The position numbers were made by a program, and so were the translations under genes. A model generated the notes under the pieces. That model saw only the letters and a program-made list of their open reading frames with translations, was not told the origin of the DNA and did no database searches. Shown here one piece after another: positions 45,874-54,114 of a stretch of DNA of 64,000 nt. The stretch's first letter is position 1. Each line of letters begins with the position of its first letter. The stretch is from Clostridium sp. KNHs214 (lineage in GTDB: Bacteria; Bacillota; Clostridia; Clostridiales; Clostridiaceae): positions 806,001 through 870,000 of the forward strand of contig NZ_JQMW01000009.1 of assembly GCF_000744935.1 (NCBI RefSeq), given 5' to 3'.

Positions 45874-48680
45874 AGGTTTAGTATATGAGTCATGTCCACA
45901 ACATTCTGTAATATTACTGCATTAGATACAAGATCATTATACTTAATTCTCTTTTCCTGTTCATCAGGATCATTTTCAGAAATAATTCCTTCACCACCGA
46001 ACGAGAAATATTTAGAAAAACCATTATATGATTCTATCTTATTCGTTGTTGCTGTAATCTGCTTACGCATTTCAATGTCAGAAATATATTGCAGAAGAAA
46101 AATAGTTCTAATTACACTTCCTAGTTCTTTAAATGCTTGGTATAGCTTGTTTTTATGACTATAATTGTTTAACTTCCTTAGGAGCGTAGACGGTACTATT
46201 TTTCCAGACTTAATTGATAAAACCACTTGAAGCAAATCTTTCCAATGAGTTTCGATTAATTTCCAATCTACAACATCACTAAACAAAGAATCTATATGTT
46301 TATATTTATGGTTTTTATCAACGCGATAAAATTTTAAGTCTTTCCAATTTCTAATTCTTGGCATTAATTTAATTCCTAGTAAGTAAGTTAATGCAAAAAC
46401 AGGTGTTGACTGTGCTTGAGTATCTCCGTGTATTGTATCTGGCTTAATATCTGATTTATTTTTCATAAGTCCATCTATAATATAAATCGCTTCCCATACA
46501 CCACAGGGAATAAAATGGCTAAATAAAGCTATGTATGTGTCTGAAATATGATGATATGCAATTCCACCGTTTCCACCATAACGTATGTGATATTCTGATA
46601 CTAAGTTTTCTTTATAAAGGTCAATCATTGTACCATCAACAGCAGCAATCTTATTGTTGCCCCATAATTTAGGCAAATAGCACTTATTATATAAGTTAAT
46701 TATATCTTTAATAGCTTCATTCAATCTATTTGCAGTAATATGTCTTCGATTTACAAATGATAACATGTGTGGGGTTATTGAATTTTTCATATGCCTTGCT
46801 GTTTGTGTTGGGCCAAGATTACAGCCATATCCAAATGCCAAAGTGATATATCTTTCAACTGCATCATCTAATTTAGGATCTGATCCAGACAATGGTCCAA
46901 AATGTCGTGTCCAATTTAGCCAATGTTCTACGTTACAAAGGATTTCAAGCACATCACGTTCTGGCAAACATTTATAAATTGTATTTTCTAAATCAACAGC
47001 ACTTTTGGGCATACCTTTTGCCGTAGCACGTTTAAGTACAACTTCACCTTCTTTATTAATAGTGATATTTCCATTATCGGGATAATTTTTATCTACTTCT
47101 ATTGATTTTTCTTTTAGCATCAATTTTAAATTTTCTACAAATTCACTTGGATTTTCTTTAAGACCCATTTCAGCGCAGAAATCAGAAATTAAAGGCTCGC
47201 ATTCCTCCCAAGGTAAAAGCTGCTCTCTATAGTCTGCAAATTCTTCAGAATTATCAATGCACAGGTCACCAGTTCTTAAGCCAGATGCTAAATAATAAAA
47301 AATACATACCTCTAGATGTCGTCGTGATAAAAAAATATTGCAGTTTTCCTTTATAATAACAGTGTTTTGCCATTGAGTACTTGCGAAATCTAAATCTAGA
47401 GTAAATGGTAATAGGTCAGTGCGTTTATCTTCATTTGCAAGTAAGAAATTCAGTGCTTTAATTAAAGATTCATCTTGTGTAGCACTACGAATTCCAAGCA
47501 ATTTTATTAATATAAACAAAGATTTTCTGTAGTTTTTATAAAATTTCCATAGTAAAGGTAAATAATTATTTCCGTTATAAGAAGAAATAGTATCGCAATC
47601 TGTAAGAAGCACTTCTATACCACCATTGTCATTTACTAGCTCTCTGATTTGTTGTCCTAGTACTGCATCATTGCTCTTATTATCATTTGTTTTCTCAAGT
47701 ACACTTGTTAAAATTGAAATTAGATTTTCTGTTTTTGCACGGTTCTTTTCTTGAATCTTTTTTAGTTCCTCTTTGCCCTTATTCTGAATGTTACGGAGAC
47801 ATTTTAAAAACATTACTACCAAATTATCTCGCGCCTTAATTTTTGACATATATATTAAACTCAGAATTGAAGTGTATTTTTTCGCAGTAGAAAATTTATT
47901 TATTTCAGAAGCATCAAGAACTTTAGCCTCAGCAGCAAAGTGTTTAATTTTAGCAATTGGAATGTCATTAATTAAACTTTCAACATCCCCCATAGATAAA
48001 AGAAATTGATATGTATTTTCTAGCGCTTTAAGATGTTTAATCGTTGCACTTTTCGGAGTTTCTTTTAAATAATTAAACCTTGAATATGTATCTGAATCCT
48101 CAATGCCTAATAAGCTATCTAACTGGCATTTTTTATCTATAGTCAATCTCTTTAATACAGTTTCATAAATAGTTGAATTAACTAATGTACGAATATGACG
48201 TACTGAGCGATTAAGTGTGCTAAATGCAGGAAGTTCAAATCTCTCTTTGACTAAGGCTTCAATTGCTACATTTATAAGGTCAGCAGGATTATTCATAACT
48301 TGGGCTGCTTTATATGTAGCTTCCGTAAGTACATGTCTTGCACTTGCTCCAAACTCTGTAACATTTAAATATTGTCTAATAGAGCTTTTATATCTGTAAA
48401 GTGTTCTATTAGGTATAGTAAGCTCTATGTCTGATGTAATATTCAATTGTAAACAAATATGTTTTACGATTTCAGTTGGAATTTCATAAATTCTAGGGAA
48501 ATAGCCTAATCTTTGAAATGATTTTAACAAAAGAATAAAATTTAAAACTTGAGTTTCTCCTTTTGCAGATTTATGAGCTATCTCAATTTCTTCATGATTA
48601 GGTGTATAAATTGATACAAGCTCTTTTGCACCAATATTTTTCTTAAATCTTGGATAAGCTGTACGTTCAATAGTTGCCAA
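45870..48680 (-). CDS. tnpA: Tn3-family transposase TnpA
   Basis: Moves a Tn3-family transposon by replicative transposition. The 936-residue protein has the N-terminal DUF4158 domain (ERTAYPRFKKN, HEEIEIA...), the long middle region and the DDE catalytic domain with Asp near 684 (AAVDGTMIDLY), Asp near 750 (DTIHGDTQAQST) and Glu near 881 (TTNKIESYNGFSKYF). Full length. Its resolvase lies 41 bases upstream in the same direction. I could not find the 38-bp terminal inverted repeats, so the transposon limits are not set. Confidence 0.93.
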   Translation of the reverse strand: MATIERTAYPRFKKNIGAKELVSIYTPNHEEIEIAHKSAKGETQVLNFILLLKSFQRLGYFPRIYEIPTEIVKHICLQLNITSDIELTIPNRTLYRYKSSIRQYLNVTEFGASARHVLTEATYKAAQVMNNPADLINVAIEALVKERFELPAFSTLNRSVRHIRTLVNSTIYETVLKRLTIDKKCQLDSLLGIEDSDTYSRFNYLKETPKSATIKHLKALENTYQFLLSMGDVESLINDIPIAKIKHFAAEAKVLDASEINKFSTAKKYTSILSLIYMSKIKARDNLVVMFLKCLRNIQNKGKEELKKIQEKNRAKTENLISILTSVLEKTNDNKSNDAVLGQQIRELVNDNGGIEVLLTDCDTISSYNGNNYLPLLWKFYKNYRKSLFILIKLLGIRSATQDESLIKALNFLLANEDKRTDLLPFTLDLDFASTQWQNTVIIKENCNIFLSRRHLEVCIFYYLASGLRTGDLCIDNSEEFADYREQLLPWEECEPLISDFCAEMGLKENPSEFVENLKLMLKEKSIEVDKNYPDNGNITINKEGEVVLKRATAKGMPKSAVDLENTIYKCLPERDVLEILCNVEHWLNWTRHFGPLSGSDPKLDDAVERYITLAFGYGCNLGPTQTARHMKNSITPHMLSFVNRRHITANRLNEAIKDIINLYNKCYLPKLWGNNKIAAVDGTMIDLYKENLVSEYHIRYGGNGGIAYHHISDTYIALFSHFIPCGVWEAIYIIDGLMKNKSDIKPDTIHGDTQAQSTPVFALTYLLGIKLMPRIRNWKDLKFYRVDKNHKYKHIDSLFSDVVDWKLIETHWKDLLQVVLSIKSGKIVPSTLLRKLNNYSHKNKLYQAFKELGSVIRTIFLLQYISDIEMRKQITATTNKIESYNGFSKYFSFGGEGIISENDPDEQEKRIKYNDLVSNAVILQNVVDMTHILNL

Positions 48681-48721
48681 GTTATATTCCTCCTATGTAT
48701 TTCTATATGCCATGTTACAAA

Positions 48722-49375
48722 TTAATAGTTACTTTGTGAAATTGTATTTTGTTTAATTTGCCACGCTAAATTTGTTTCATATTCTTTAACTCTCCTATAA
48801 AATGTATTTCTCTTTACTTCTAGCAATTCCATAGCTTTAGTAGCAGTTATTTCTCTATTCTTCCATTTAACATATATACTTTCAAATTTATAATTAAGCT
48901 CTATTTTCTTTCTACCTTTGTACTTACCTTTAGATTTTGCTATTGCTATCCCTTCAGCTTGCCTTTGTTTTATCTTTTTACGTTCTTGTTCTGCAACATA
49001 AGAAAGAAGACTTAGAAATTGATCTTCCATTAGTTTACCTATATCACCCATAGACTTAAATTTTCTACTATCAAATAAAGTTTCATTATCTAAACATATT
49101 ATATCAGCATTAACTGTTCTAGTAATATACTTCCATTCAGTTATAATATCGTCATAATTTCTTCCAAGCCTATCAAGAGAATCAATATAAATTAAATCAC
49201 CGTCTTCACAAAATCTTCTCATTAATTGATATTCTAGTCTGTTAAAATCCTTTCCACTTTGTTTATCAACGAAAATATATTTATCTTCTATATTTAGATT
49301 TTTCATTTTAAGTATTTGACGTGTTTCATTTTGATTAGTTGAGCTTACCCTGCAATATCCCATAATTTTAGACAT
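48722..49375 (-). CDS. tnpR: Serine recombinase (Tn3-type resolvase)
   Basis: Resolves cointegrates made by TnpA at a res site. The 217-residue protein has the serine nucleophile near residue 11 (GYCRVSSTNQN), the conserved Arg/Asp block IYIDSLDRLGRNYDDII, QERKKIKQRQAEGIAIAK, and a C-terminal helix-turn-helix (EITATKAMELLEVKRNTFYRRVKE). The order tnpR-tnpA in one direction is common in Gram-positive Tn3 elements. Confidence 0.9.
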   Translation of the reverse strand: MSKIMGYCRVSSTNQNETRQILKMKNLNIEDKYIFVDKQSGKDFNRLEYQLMRRFCEDGDLIYIDSLDRLGRNYDDIITEWKYITRTVNADIICLDNETLFDSRKFKSMGDIGKLMEDQFLSLLSYVAEQERKKIKQRQAEGIAIAKSKGKYKGRKKIELNYKFESIYVKWKNREITATKAMELLEVKRNTFYRRVKEYETNLAWQIKQNTISQSNY

Positions 49376-49653
49376 ATTTTAACACCTTCTTACATAATTT
49401 CTGTATATATTATATAATAACTGTTGCATCAAGCCTATATAATTTTGAAATATTTCAAAATTAATATTTATAACCCTAGTGAAATTTTTATAAATAGTGT
49501 CAATAGGGTATACCTCATTGTGATAATTTTAATGCTAAAGTTTTGTATAGTGGTAGAACACATAGGTTTGAAAAAATTTAATTTAATGGTACAATATTCT
49601 TAAATAATTAGTTCACAATCGTAAGAAAATGCGAATTAAATGGAGGATGTTAT
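49376..49653. other. Region upstream of the resolvase, candidate res site
   Basis: Contains the perfect palindrome at 49441-49462 (AATTTTGAAAT and its mirror) at a place where Tn3 res subsites are expected, just upstream of tnpR. No open frame. Transposon end repeats were looked for and not recognised here. The rest should hold the promoter of the plus-strand phosphatase gene. Confidence 0.4.
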
Positions 49654-50214
49654 ATGGCACAATTTTATTTAGTTAGACATGGACAACCAGATTATAGCCC
49701 ATGTAATGAAAGAGGATATATAGGACATGGCAAAGATTTGGCGCCTTTATCAAAAAAAGGTATAGCACAAGCATTGGCAACAGCATTAGACCCGAGATTA
49801 AAAAGTGCAGATATTATTGTATCTTCCCCATATACAAGGGCTTTACAGACTGCTGCAATTATTTCTCAAAAGACAAATATTGATATAACAGTAGAGATGG
49901 ACTTACATGAATGGATGCCTGATTTAACCTTTCAATTACGTGTATTTGAAGAATGTTTAGACTTAACAAAAGATTTTAATAATCATAAAGGTATCTATCC
50001 TAACGGAGAGACAAGACGATGGGAAGACTTAAATTCATTAAGAAGTAGAGTTAAAAAGGTTGCTGATAAGTACGCTAATTATAATAAAGTGATAATGGTA
50101 TGCCATGAAATGCTTATAAGAACATTGACATATGCAGAAAGAATTGCACCTGGTGAAATAATTGAGTGTCATTATGAAATAGGAAAAAGTGATGAACTTT
50201 ATTCTTTCGCATAA
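49654..50214 (+). CDS. Histidine phosphatase-family protein
   Basis: A 186-residue phosphatase of the phosphoglycerate-mutase-like superfamily. The phospho-histidine is in LVRHGQPDYS (about 6-15, RHG motif), the second Arg in SSPYTRALQTA (about 58-68), and the second catalytic His in VMVCHEMLIRT (about 146-156). Substrate unknown. One of only four plus-strand genes in the right half. Start follows GGAGGATGTTAT. Confidence 0.88.
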   Translation: MAQFYLVRHGQPDYSPCNERGYIGHGKDLAPLSKKGIAQALATALDPRLKSADIIVSSPYTRALQTAAIISQKTNIDITVEMDLHEWMPDLTFQLRVFEECLDLTKDFNNHKGIYPNGETRRWEDLNSLRSRVKKVADKYANYNKVIMVCHEMLIRTLTYAERIAPGEIIECHYEIGKSDELYSFA

Positions 50215-50285
50215 TAAACAAGAATTAATTCACAACTTTCTTATGTTATTCACCAACTACTAAAAATAATAAAATAAACAAGAAA

Positions 50286-50326
50286 AGCCACGTGTTGGAA
50301 TTTACATCCAGCATGTGGCTCATTTT
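50286..50326 (+). terminator. Terminator after the histidine phosphatase gene
   Basis: AGCCACGTGTTGGA pairs with TCCAGCATGTGGCT (two G-T pairs) over a 7-base loop, followed by CATTTTTG. Confidence 0.78.
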
Positions 50327-50482
50327 TGCATGTATGTCGGCTGTACCCCAATAAAGTATTTATCATACCACATAAGCGAAATAATACAAGTCTATAAATA
50401 ATTTGTACTGCAAATTATTATTTATTGTATATTATAACATTTTTGGTTATAATTGCATATTAAAATCTTTTACTTTCTTACT

Positions 50483-50600
50483 TATGATACGGTATTTTTA
50501 CGTATAAAAATAGTCTTAATCAAGTAAAATCAATGGCTAAGGCTAAAAATCTCACTTATTTATGGTACGGTTCTCCGTAACTACTGCAAGTGAGATTTTC
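50483..50600. repeat. Palindromic element family C, degenerate copy
   Basis: TATGATACGGTATTTTTAC followed by TATAAAAATAGTCTTAATCAA (by position 50503-50523) matches the left half of the copy at 53981-54083. The right half is less symmetric and overlaps a separate exact 12-bp inverted repeat, AAAATCTCACTT with AAGTGAGATTTT. No gene. The rest of 50327-50866 is gene-free apart from a weak, unsupported frame. Confidence 0.55.
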
Positions 50601-50866
50601 CCATTTTATTCTTGTGTATATATTCTACATAATTATGGTATAATTCTAAGGTGATGTTTTGAAATCCGTAGTAGGATGGCTGCGGAGGTTTTGAACATTT
50701 TATCCTCCTGGGATATTGGTGAACTATTTCACTATAGCTAGGGGGTGGTATTGAATTTGTTTGATACATTTATAAAGTGTATATCAATCATATATCAAAT
50801 TTTCATAAAAAATAAACATAAATAATTTTTCTAAAAACTTATTTATCGCTAATATAAATTAAGAAT

Positions 50867-51313
50867 TTATTTGATTAATTTTTTTGTGAAACAAATAATT
50901 CTATTAGCTTCAGCAAAACCTATAGCCAAGTGAAATTCTAGGCTTTCTCTATTAGTCAATTCACAATCACTAGCAAATTCTGTACATCCTATTTCCATTG
51001 CCCACTTTTCACACGATTGGCATAACATACTGGCTATACTCTTGTTACGAAACTCCTCAATTACATAAATACCTTCTAAATATCCCACCGGAGTACTGTC
51101 TGTCCCCTCAACATAGTCTTTTCTTAATCCACATTGAGCAACACCTACTGAAATATTATCACTATAGGCTATAAATATTTCTGATTCGTTAGATGTAATC
51201 TTTTCAAACAACTCTGCTTGTAAATCATTTATATCCGAGTCACTCCACATATTATGAAATAATTCTGCTACTCTTTTACTATCTTCTGGTTTTGCTTTAC
51301 AAATATTAATCAT
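50867..51313 (-). CDS. AAC(6')-like aminoglycoside N-acetyltransferase
   Basis: A 148-residue GNAT enzyme that resembles AAC(6')-I aminoglycoside acetyltransferases: RKDYVEGTDSTPVGYLEGIYV (by position about 64-84), the acetyl-CoA loop EEFRNKSIASMLCQSCEKWA (about 87-106), the family-typical EFASDCELTNRESLEFHLAIGF (about 112-133), and the ending NRIICFTKKL. In this loop, RNKSIA replaces the usual R-x-x-G-x-G/A, with Lys and Ser instead of Gly, so activity may be reduced. Real aminoglycoside resistance is inference. Confidence 0.75.
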   Translation of the reverse strand: MINICKAKPEDSKRVAELFHNMWSDSDINDLQAELFEKITSNESEIFIAYSDNISVGVAQCGLRKDYVEGTDSTPVGYLEGIYVIEEFRNKSIASMLCQSCEKWAMEIGCTEFASDCELTNRESLEFHLAIGFAEANRIICFTKKLIK

Positions 51314-51321
51314 TATTTAAT

Positions 51322-51404
51322 TCACCCATCCTTTTTTTTATATTGTATCTCATTAGTCTTTATATAGCTTAAGTTTTCATAAAACCTTTGAGCATTAAAA
51401 TTGT
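51322..51404 (-). pseudogene. C-terminal fragment of a GNAT enzyme
   Basis: The minus strand reads NNFNAQRFYENLSYIKTNEIQYKKKDG then a stop, like the end of a GNAT domain (NxxAxxFYExLG). No start and no acetyl-CoA loop in frame. Upstream (to 51535), further short open pieces occur, for example ADIGARNDEGIGTYGCILPF, of unknown relation. Confidence 0.5.
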
Positions 51405-51535
51405 TAATAGCTCAATCTTCTTAATATTATTTTCATATGCACTAGTTCTCCTGGAAAAGGCAAAATACAACCATAAGTTCCGATACCCTCATCATTCCTA
51501 GCGCCGATATCTGCATACTATCCTAAAATTAGTAC

Positions 51536-52021
51536 TTATCTATCAAGTTCGGTTCTTAGTTTAATTGGTATAAATGTTTCCATCTGTGCCCATCCCTGTG
51601 CCTTGATAATATCCTTAGGCGTAATAATATGCCCCATACTATAATGGTTAGTATGTTCATCAAGTTCAAATAAGTTCGATTTATTAATGTAGTCTATAGC
51701 CTCATTATACAATTTATTACCCATTTCTTCATCGCCGTCTCTATATGTGTAAGTAAGATAATATCCGCCATCAAAGTCAACTACATCGTTACTACCGCTA
51801 TCCATGTCCTCACTTAACGCCCACCACCAAACCATACCTTGTTCCATAGGATCAAAAAATAAAAAATCTCGCGGCATAAAGTCATCTCGTGGCAATGGCT
51901 TAATAGCGGAAAAATATGCATCAAACTTTCCTAATATTCCTTCTGCAGAAAAATCAAAATTTTTATCAACACCTGATGAAGCAGCTTTAAACGGTGGTAA
52001 TGAAACAATTCTAAACTCCAT
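51536..52021 (-). CDS. GyrI-like effector-binding domain protein
   Basis: A 161-residue stand-alone GyrI-like/SOUL-type ligand-binding domain (the fold of the effector domains of MerR- and AraC-type regulators), with no DNA-binding part. It begins MEFRIVSLPPFKAASSGVDKN (residues 1-21), a typical first strand. RDFLFFDPMEQGMVWWWAL and MEQGM fit the ligand site and WAQMETFIPIKL the last strand. Start at 52021 set by AAAGGAGATGAGAGT. It may sequester a drug or act with a separate partner; ligand unknown. Confidence 0.7.
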   Translation of the reverse strand: MEFRIVSLPPFKAASSGVDKNFDFSAEGILGKFDAYFSAIKPLPRDDFMPRDFLFFDPMEQGMVWWWALSEDMDSGSNDVVDFDGGYYLTYTYRDGDEEMGNKLYNEAIDYINKSNLFELDEHTNHYSMGHIITPKDIIKAQGWAQMETFIPIKLRTELDR

Positions 52022-52167
52022 ACTCTCATCTCCTTTTACATATTCCAATAATTTCATTTTATATAATTATAGCATATATTCTATGGAAAATATCCACTGG
52101 ATAAACCATAAAAAATTTCAATATCTTTTGGTTTACAATTTATTGTACCTAATTCACACTTAACCTA

Positions 52168-52290
52168 TTACTCTATCACTCTCACTTTCACTAATGTTTT
52201 ATCAGCATATGCAGCTACCAGTTTAAAGTTTTCCTGTTCATATTTTTGTGGTAAAGTTGTATGAAAACAATATTTTATAGAGTTTTCTAC
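52168..52290 (-). pseudogene. Possible C-terminal gene remnant
   Basis: A 40-codon open piece without a start (VENSIKYCFHTTLPQKYEQE, then NFKLVAAYAD and KTLVKVRVIE, stop). The composition is protein-like and the frame upstream is broken. Family not recognised. Speculative. Confidence 0.3.
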
Positions 52291-52384
52291 CTATATTTAA
52301 ATCATCAAATAATCCATATATTAAAAATTAAGTTAATTATGATATAATTAACTGTAATGCATTGGGGGTGTTTTTATGAAAGTC

Positions 52385-52511
52385 TGTGATACATTCAGCT
52401 CTAAATCAGCTTGCTCCGTGCAAAGACTACAACAAAGTAAGCTATGCTTTGTTTGGAGCCTAAGCTTTTAATTTAGCTGAAATGCAAATATGTTTTAGGC
52501 TCTGTAACACA
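52385..52511 (+). other. Structured leader-like element before the CD3324-family gene
   Basis: About 127 nt with nested pairing. CAGCT/AGCTG, TAAAT/ATTTA, AGCTT/AAGCT and GCTCC/GGAGC line up in order between 52396-52417 and 52455-52479. ACAAAG...CTTTGT forms the tip (52431-52451), and GTGATAC/GTAACAC close the base. A 31-codon frame (ATG at 52377, with GGGGGTG upstream) runs into it. It ends about 60 bases before the gene at 52570. It could be a cis-regulatory RNA or another palindromic mobile element; no known riboswitch was matched. Confidence 0.45.
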
Positions 52512-52569
52512 TAGCTTTTTGAGTATTCTTTGCTTTAACACTATGATAAAAAAGCAGAGGAGTAAGGAA

Positions 52570-52848
52570 ATGAAGTATGCAAAAGCGCAAGATGTGTTAC
52601 CTGAGGAAATTGTTAAAATAATACAAGAATATGTAGACGGAAAATATCTTTATGTACCCAGGAAAAATGAAAATCATAAAGCCTGGGGAGAAAAAAGTGG
52701 TATAAAGAATAGTCTTAAGGCTAGAAATAGTGAAATTTATAAAAAATACATTAATGGTGCTACTATTAATGCATTAACTAAAGAATATTACCTGTCAGAA
52801 AAGAGTATAAGAAGAATAATAGCTCAAGGGAAAGATTTATACTCATAA
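52570..52848 (+). CDS. CD3324-family protein
   Basis: A 92-residue protein of the CD3324 family of small Firmicute DNA-binding-like proteins. It begins MKYAKAQDVLPEEIVKIIQEY (residues 1-21), with YVDGKYLYVPRKNENHKAWG and a C-terminal Mor/helix-turn-helix-like stretch INALTKEYYLSEKSIRRII (about 67-85). Function unknown; probably regulatory. Start at 52570 has AGTAAGGAA in front; the longer frame to 52519 lacks a site. The structured element at 52385 precedes it. Confidence 0.8.
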   Translation: MKYAKAQDVLPEEIVKIIQEYVDGKYLYVPRKNENHKAWGEKSGIKNSLKARNSEIYKKYINGATINALTKEYYLSEKSIRRIIAQGKDLYS

Positions 52849-53090
52849 TTATTACAGAATTATTTATTGGATTGAATACTTATTTTAAAACATGTTATGA
52901 TTTCATTGTGGCATTCCAATGAAAGTTATTATTTTTAATTTAAGGCAATATTCAAAAGATAAGAAATAAAATGATTGTGAATATAGCATGTTTTAAATCA
53001 AGATGATTACTATTACTTTCAGTTGGAGAGTACTAATAATCATCTTTTTTTAATGGGCATGTAATAAAATGTAACTGTAAGTAAGATATT
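52849..53090. other. Gene-free stretch
   Basis: Very AT-rich. It contains a pair GATGATTA...TAATCATC (53001-53045) that can form a stem of about 10 bp followed by TTTTTTT, a likely terminator for the CD3324-family gene. Nothing else was recognised. Confidence 0.5.
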
Positions 53091-53263
53091 ATGATTAAAC
53101 CACAAAAGGGTACAATGAATGCGGTGGAATTATGAAATTTCTCCTCCGTGACTTGCATAAGAGCTCGGAACAATAAATTTAAACAGTTCTTTCGCTTCTT
53201 ATGCAAGTCATTCTAGAGAAATTTCATAATTCAAGTAATGTAATGTTTTTTGTGGGTTAATCA
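53091..53263. repeat. Palindromic element family B, long copy
   Basis: A 173-bp palindrome with the ends of the copy at 1983-2068: ATGATTAAACCACAAAAG at the left and TTTTTTGTGGGTTAATCA at the right. The arms GAATTATGAAATTTCTC and GAGAAATTTCATAATTC are exact complements. Inside there is another exact arm, GACTTGCATAAGA with TCTTATGCAAGTC, around a loop with AGCTCGGAACAATAAA. The 1983 copy is the same element with the apical ~87 bases lost. Confidence 0.8.
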
Positions 53264-53317
53264 GGTTATTTAAATGGATATAAAATTACATATGTTAGAA
53301 AAGAGGTGATAGCCTTT

Positions 53318-53965
53318 ATGGAGGCTTTTATAAAAAAATATGAATATAACTATATAAAGAAATGTTTACAGGATTTAAATAGTGCTTTCAGAAATTGTGT
53401 AGATACTAATGTTATTGAAGTAAGTAAAGCATACATACATGATAAAATACTAAGCCTTTTTACAAATTTATCTGATGAAGAAAGAGAGCTGCTTGATATT
53501 AGTAAGATAAATGATCCCACACAGATTGACAAGTATTTAGACGAGTTAAACGAATATGTATATGGAATGCCAAGTATTACAAAACCTAAAATTATTAAAT
53601 TGTTTAGAAAGGAAAAAAATTTAAAATTGCCAAAGCCAAGTCTACAGGATTCAAAAAATGTGTATTTAGGCTGGATTGATGAAACCACTAGAAAATTATT
53701 TTTAATTTACAATATGGATGGTAAATTTGTAGGTATGGTATGTAAAATTCCAAGTCATAATTCTAACAATACTAATATGTGTTCCCTTTGTAATCATGTA
53801 GGTTCTGAAAATGAGGTGGCTTTTGTCTCAGCTATCTGCAAAACAAAAGGTAACTACAAGTCACTAGGATTTAATATATGTTTAGATAGTCAGAAGTGCA
53901 ATGAGCGAATTGTATCTATAGAAAAGCTTGAGAAAATCTTAAAAGATGTTAACAATATAAAATAA
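53318..53965 (+). CDS. FusB/FusC-like elongation factor G-binding protein (FBP)
   Basis: A 215-residue protein of the FBP/FusB family, which binds EF-G and frees it from the ribosome, giving fusidic-acid resistance in staphylococci. It has an N-terminal helical bundle (about 1-100) and a C-terminal treble-clef zinc domain with CSLCNHVG (about 155-162), then two further cysteines in FNICLDSQKCNERI (about 192-205). YLGWIDETTRKLFLIYNMDGKF also fits. Start ATG at 53318 follows AGAGGTGAT. Resistance here is inference; clostridial members are untested as far as I know. Confidence 0.82.
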   Translation: MEAFIKKYEYNYIKKCLQDLNSAFRNCVDTNVIEVSKAYIHDKILSLFTNLSDEERELLDISKINDPTQIDKYLDELNEYVYGMPSITKPKIIKLFRKEKNLKLPKPSLQDSKNVYLGWIDETTRKLFLIYNMDGKFVGMVCKIPSHNSNNTNMCSLCNHVGSENEVAFVSAICKTKGNYKSLGFNICLDSQKCNERIVSIEKLEKILKDVNNIK

Positions 53966-53980
53966 CAGGGGCATACATTT

Positions 53981-54083
53981 TATGATACGGTACATTTACT
54001 TATGAAAAATAGACTTAACCAAGTAATATCAGTGATTAAGTCTATTTTTATAATTTATTTATGATATCATTTAACGTATCATA
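53981..54083. repeat. Palindromic element family C, fuller copy
   Basis: About 103 bp bounded by TATGATACG and CGTATCATA. Inner arms AAAAATAGACTTAACC and GATTAAGTCTATTTTT are nearly exact complements. It lies between the FBP gene and the convergent GNAT gene, so it may also end transcription. A degenerate relative is at 50483-50600. Confidence 0.65.
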
Positions 54084-54114
54084 TTCTAAATTTTAACAAA
54101 TTATCTTCTAAAAA

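Noticed and set aside
45870-49653. Tn3 terminal 38-bp inverted repeats and target duplication
   Set aside because: Looked for GGGG...TAAG-type ends on both sides and found no convincing pair; transposon limits were therefore not annotated.
50581-50769. 62-residue frame starting MYQTNSIPPPSYSE
   Set aside because: No ribosome-binding site before the ATG, ends inside a repeat, and no family recognised. It may be a remnant but cannot be supported.
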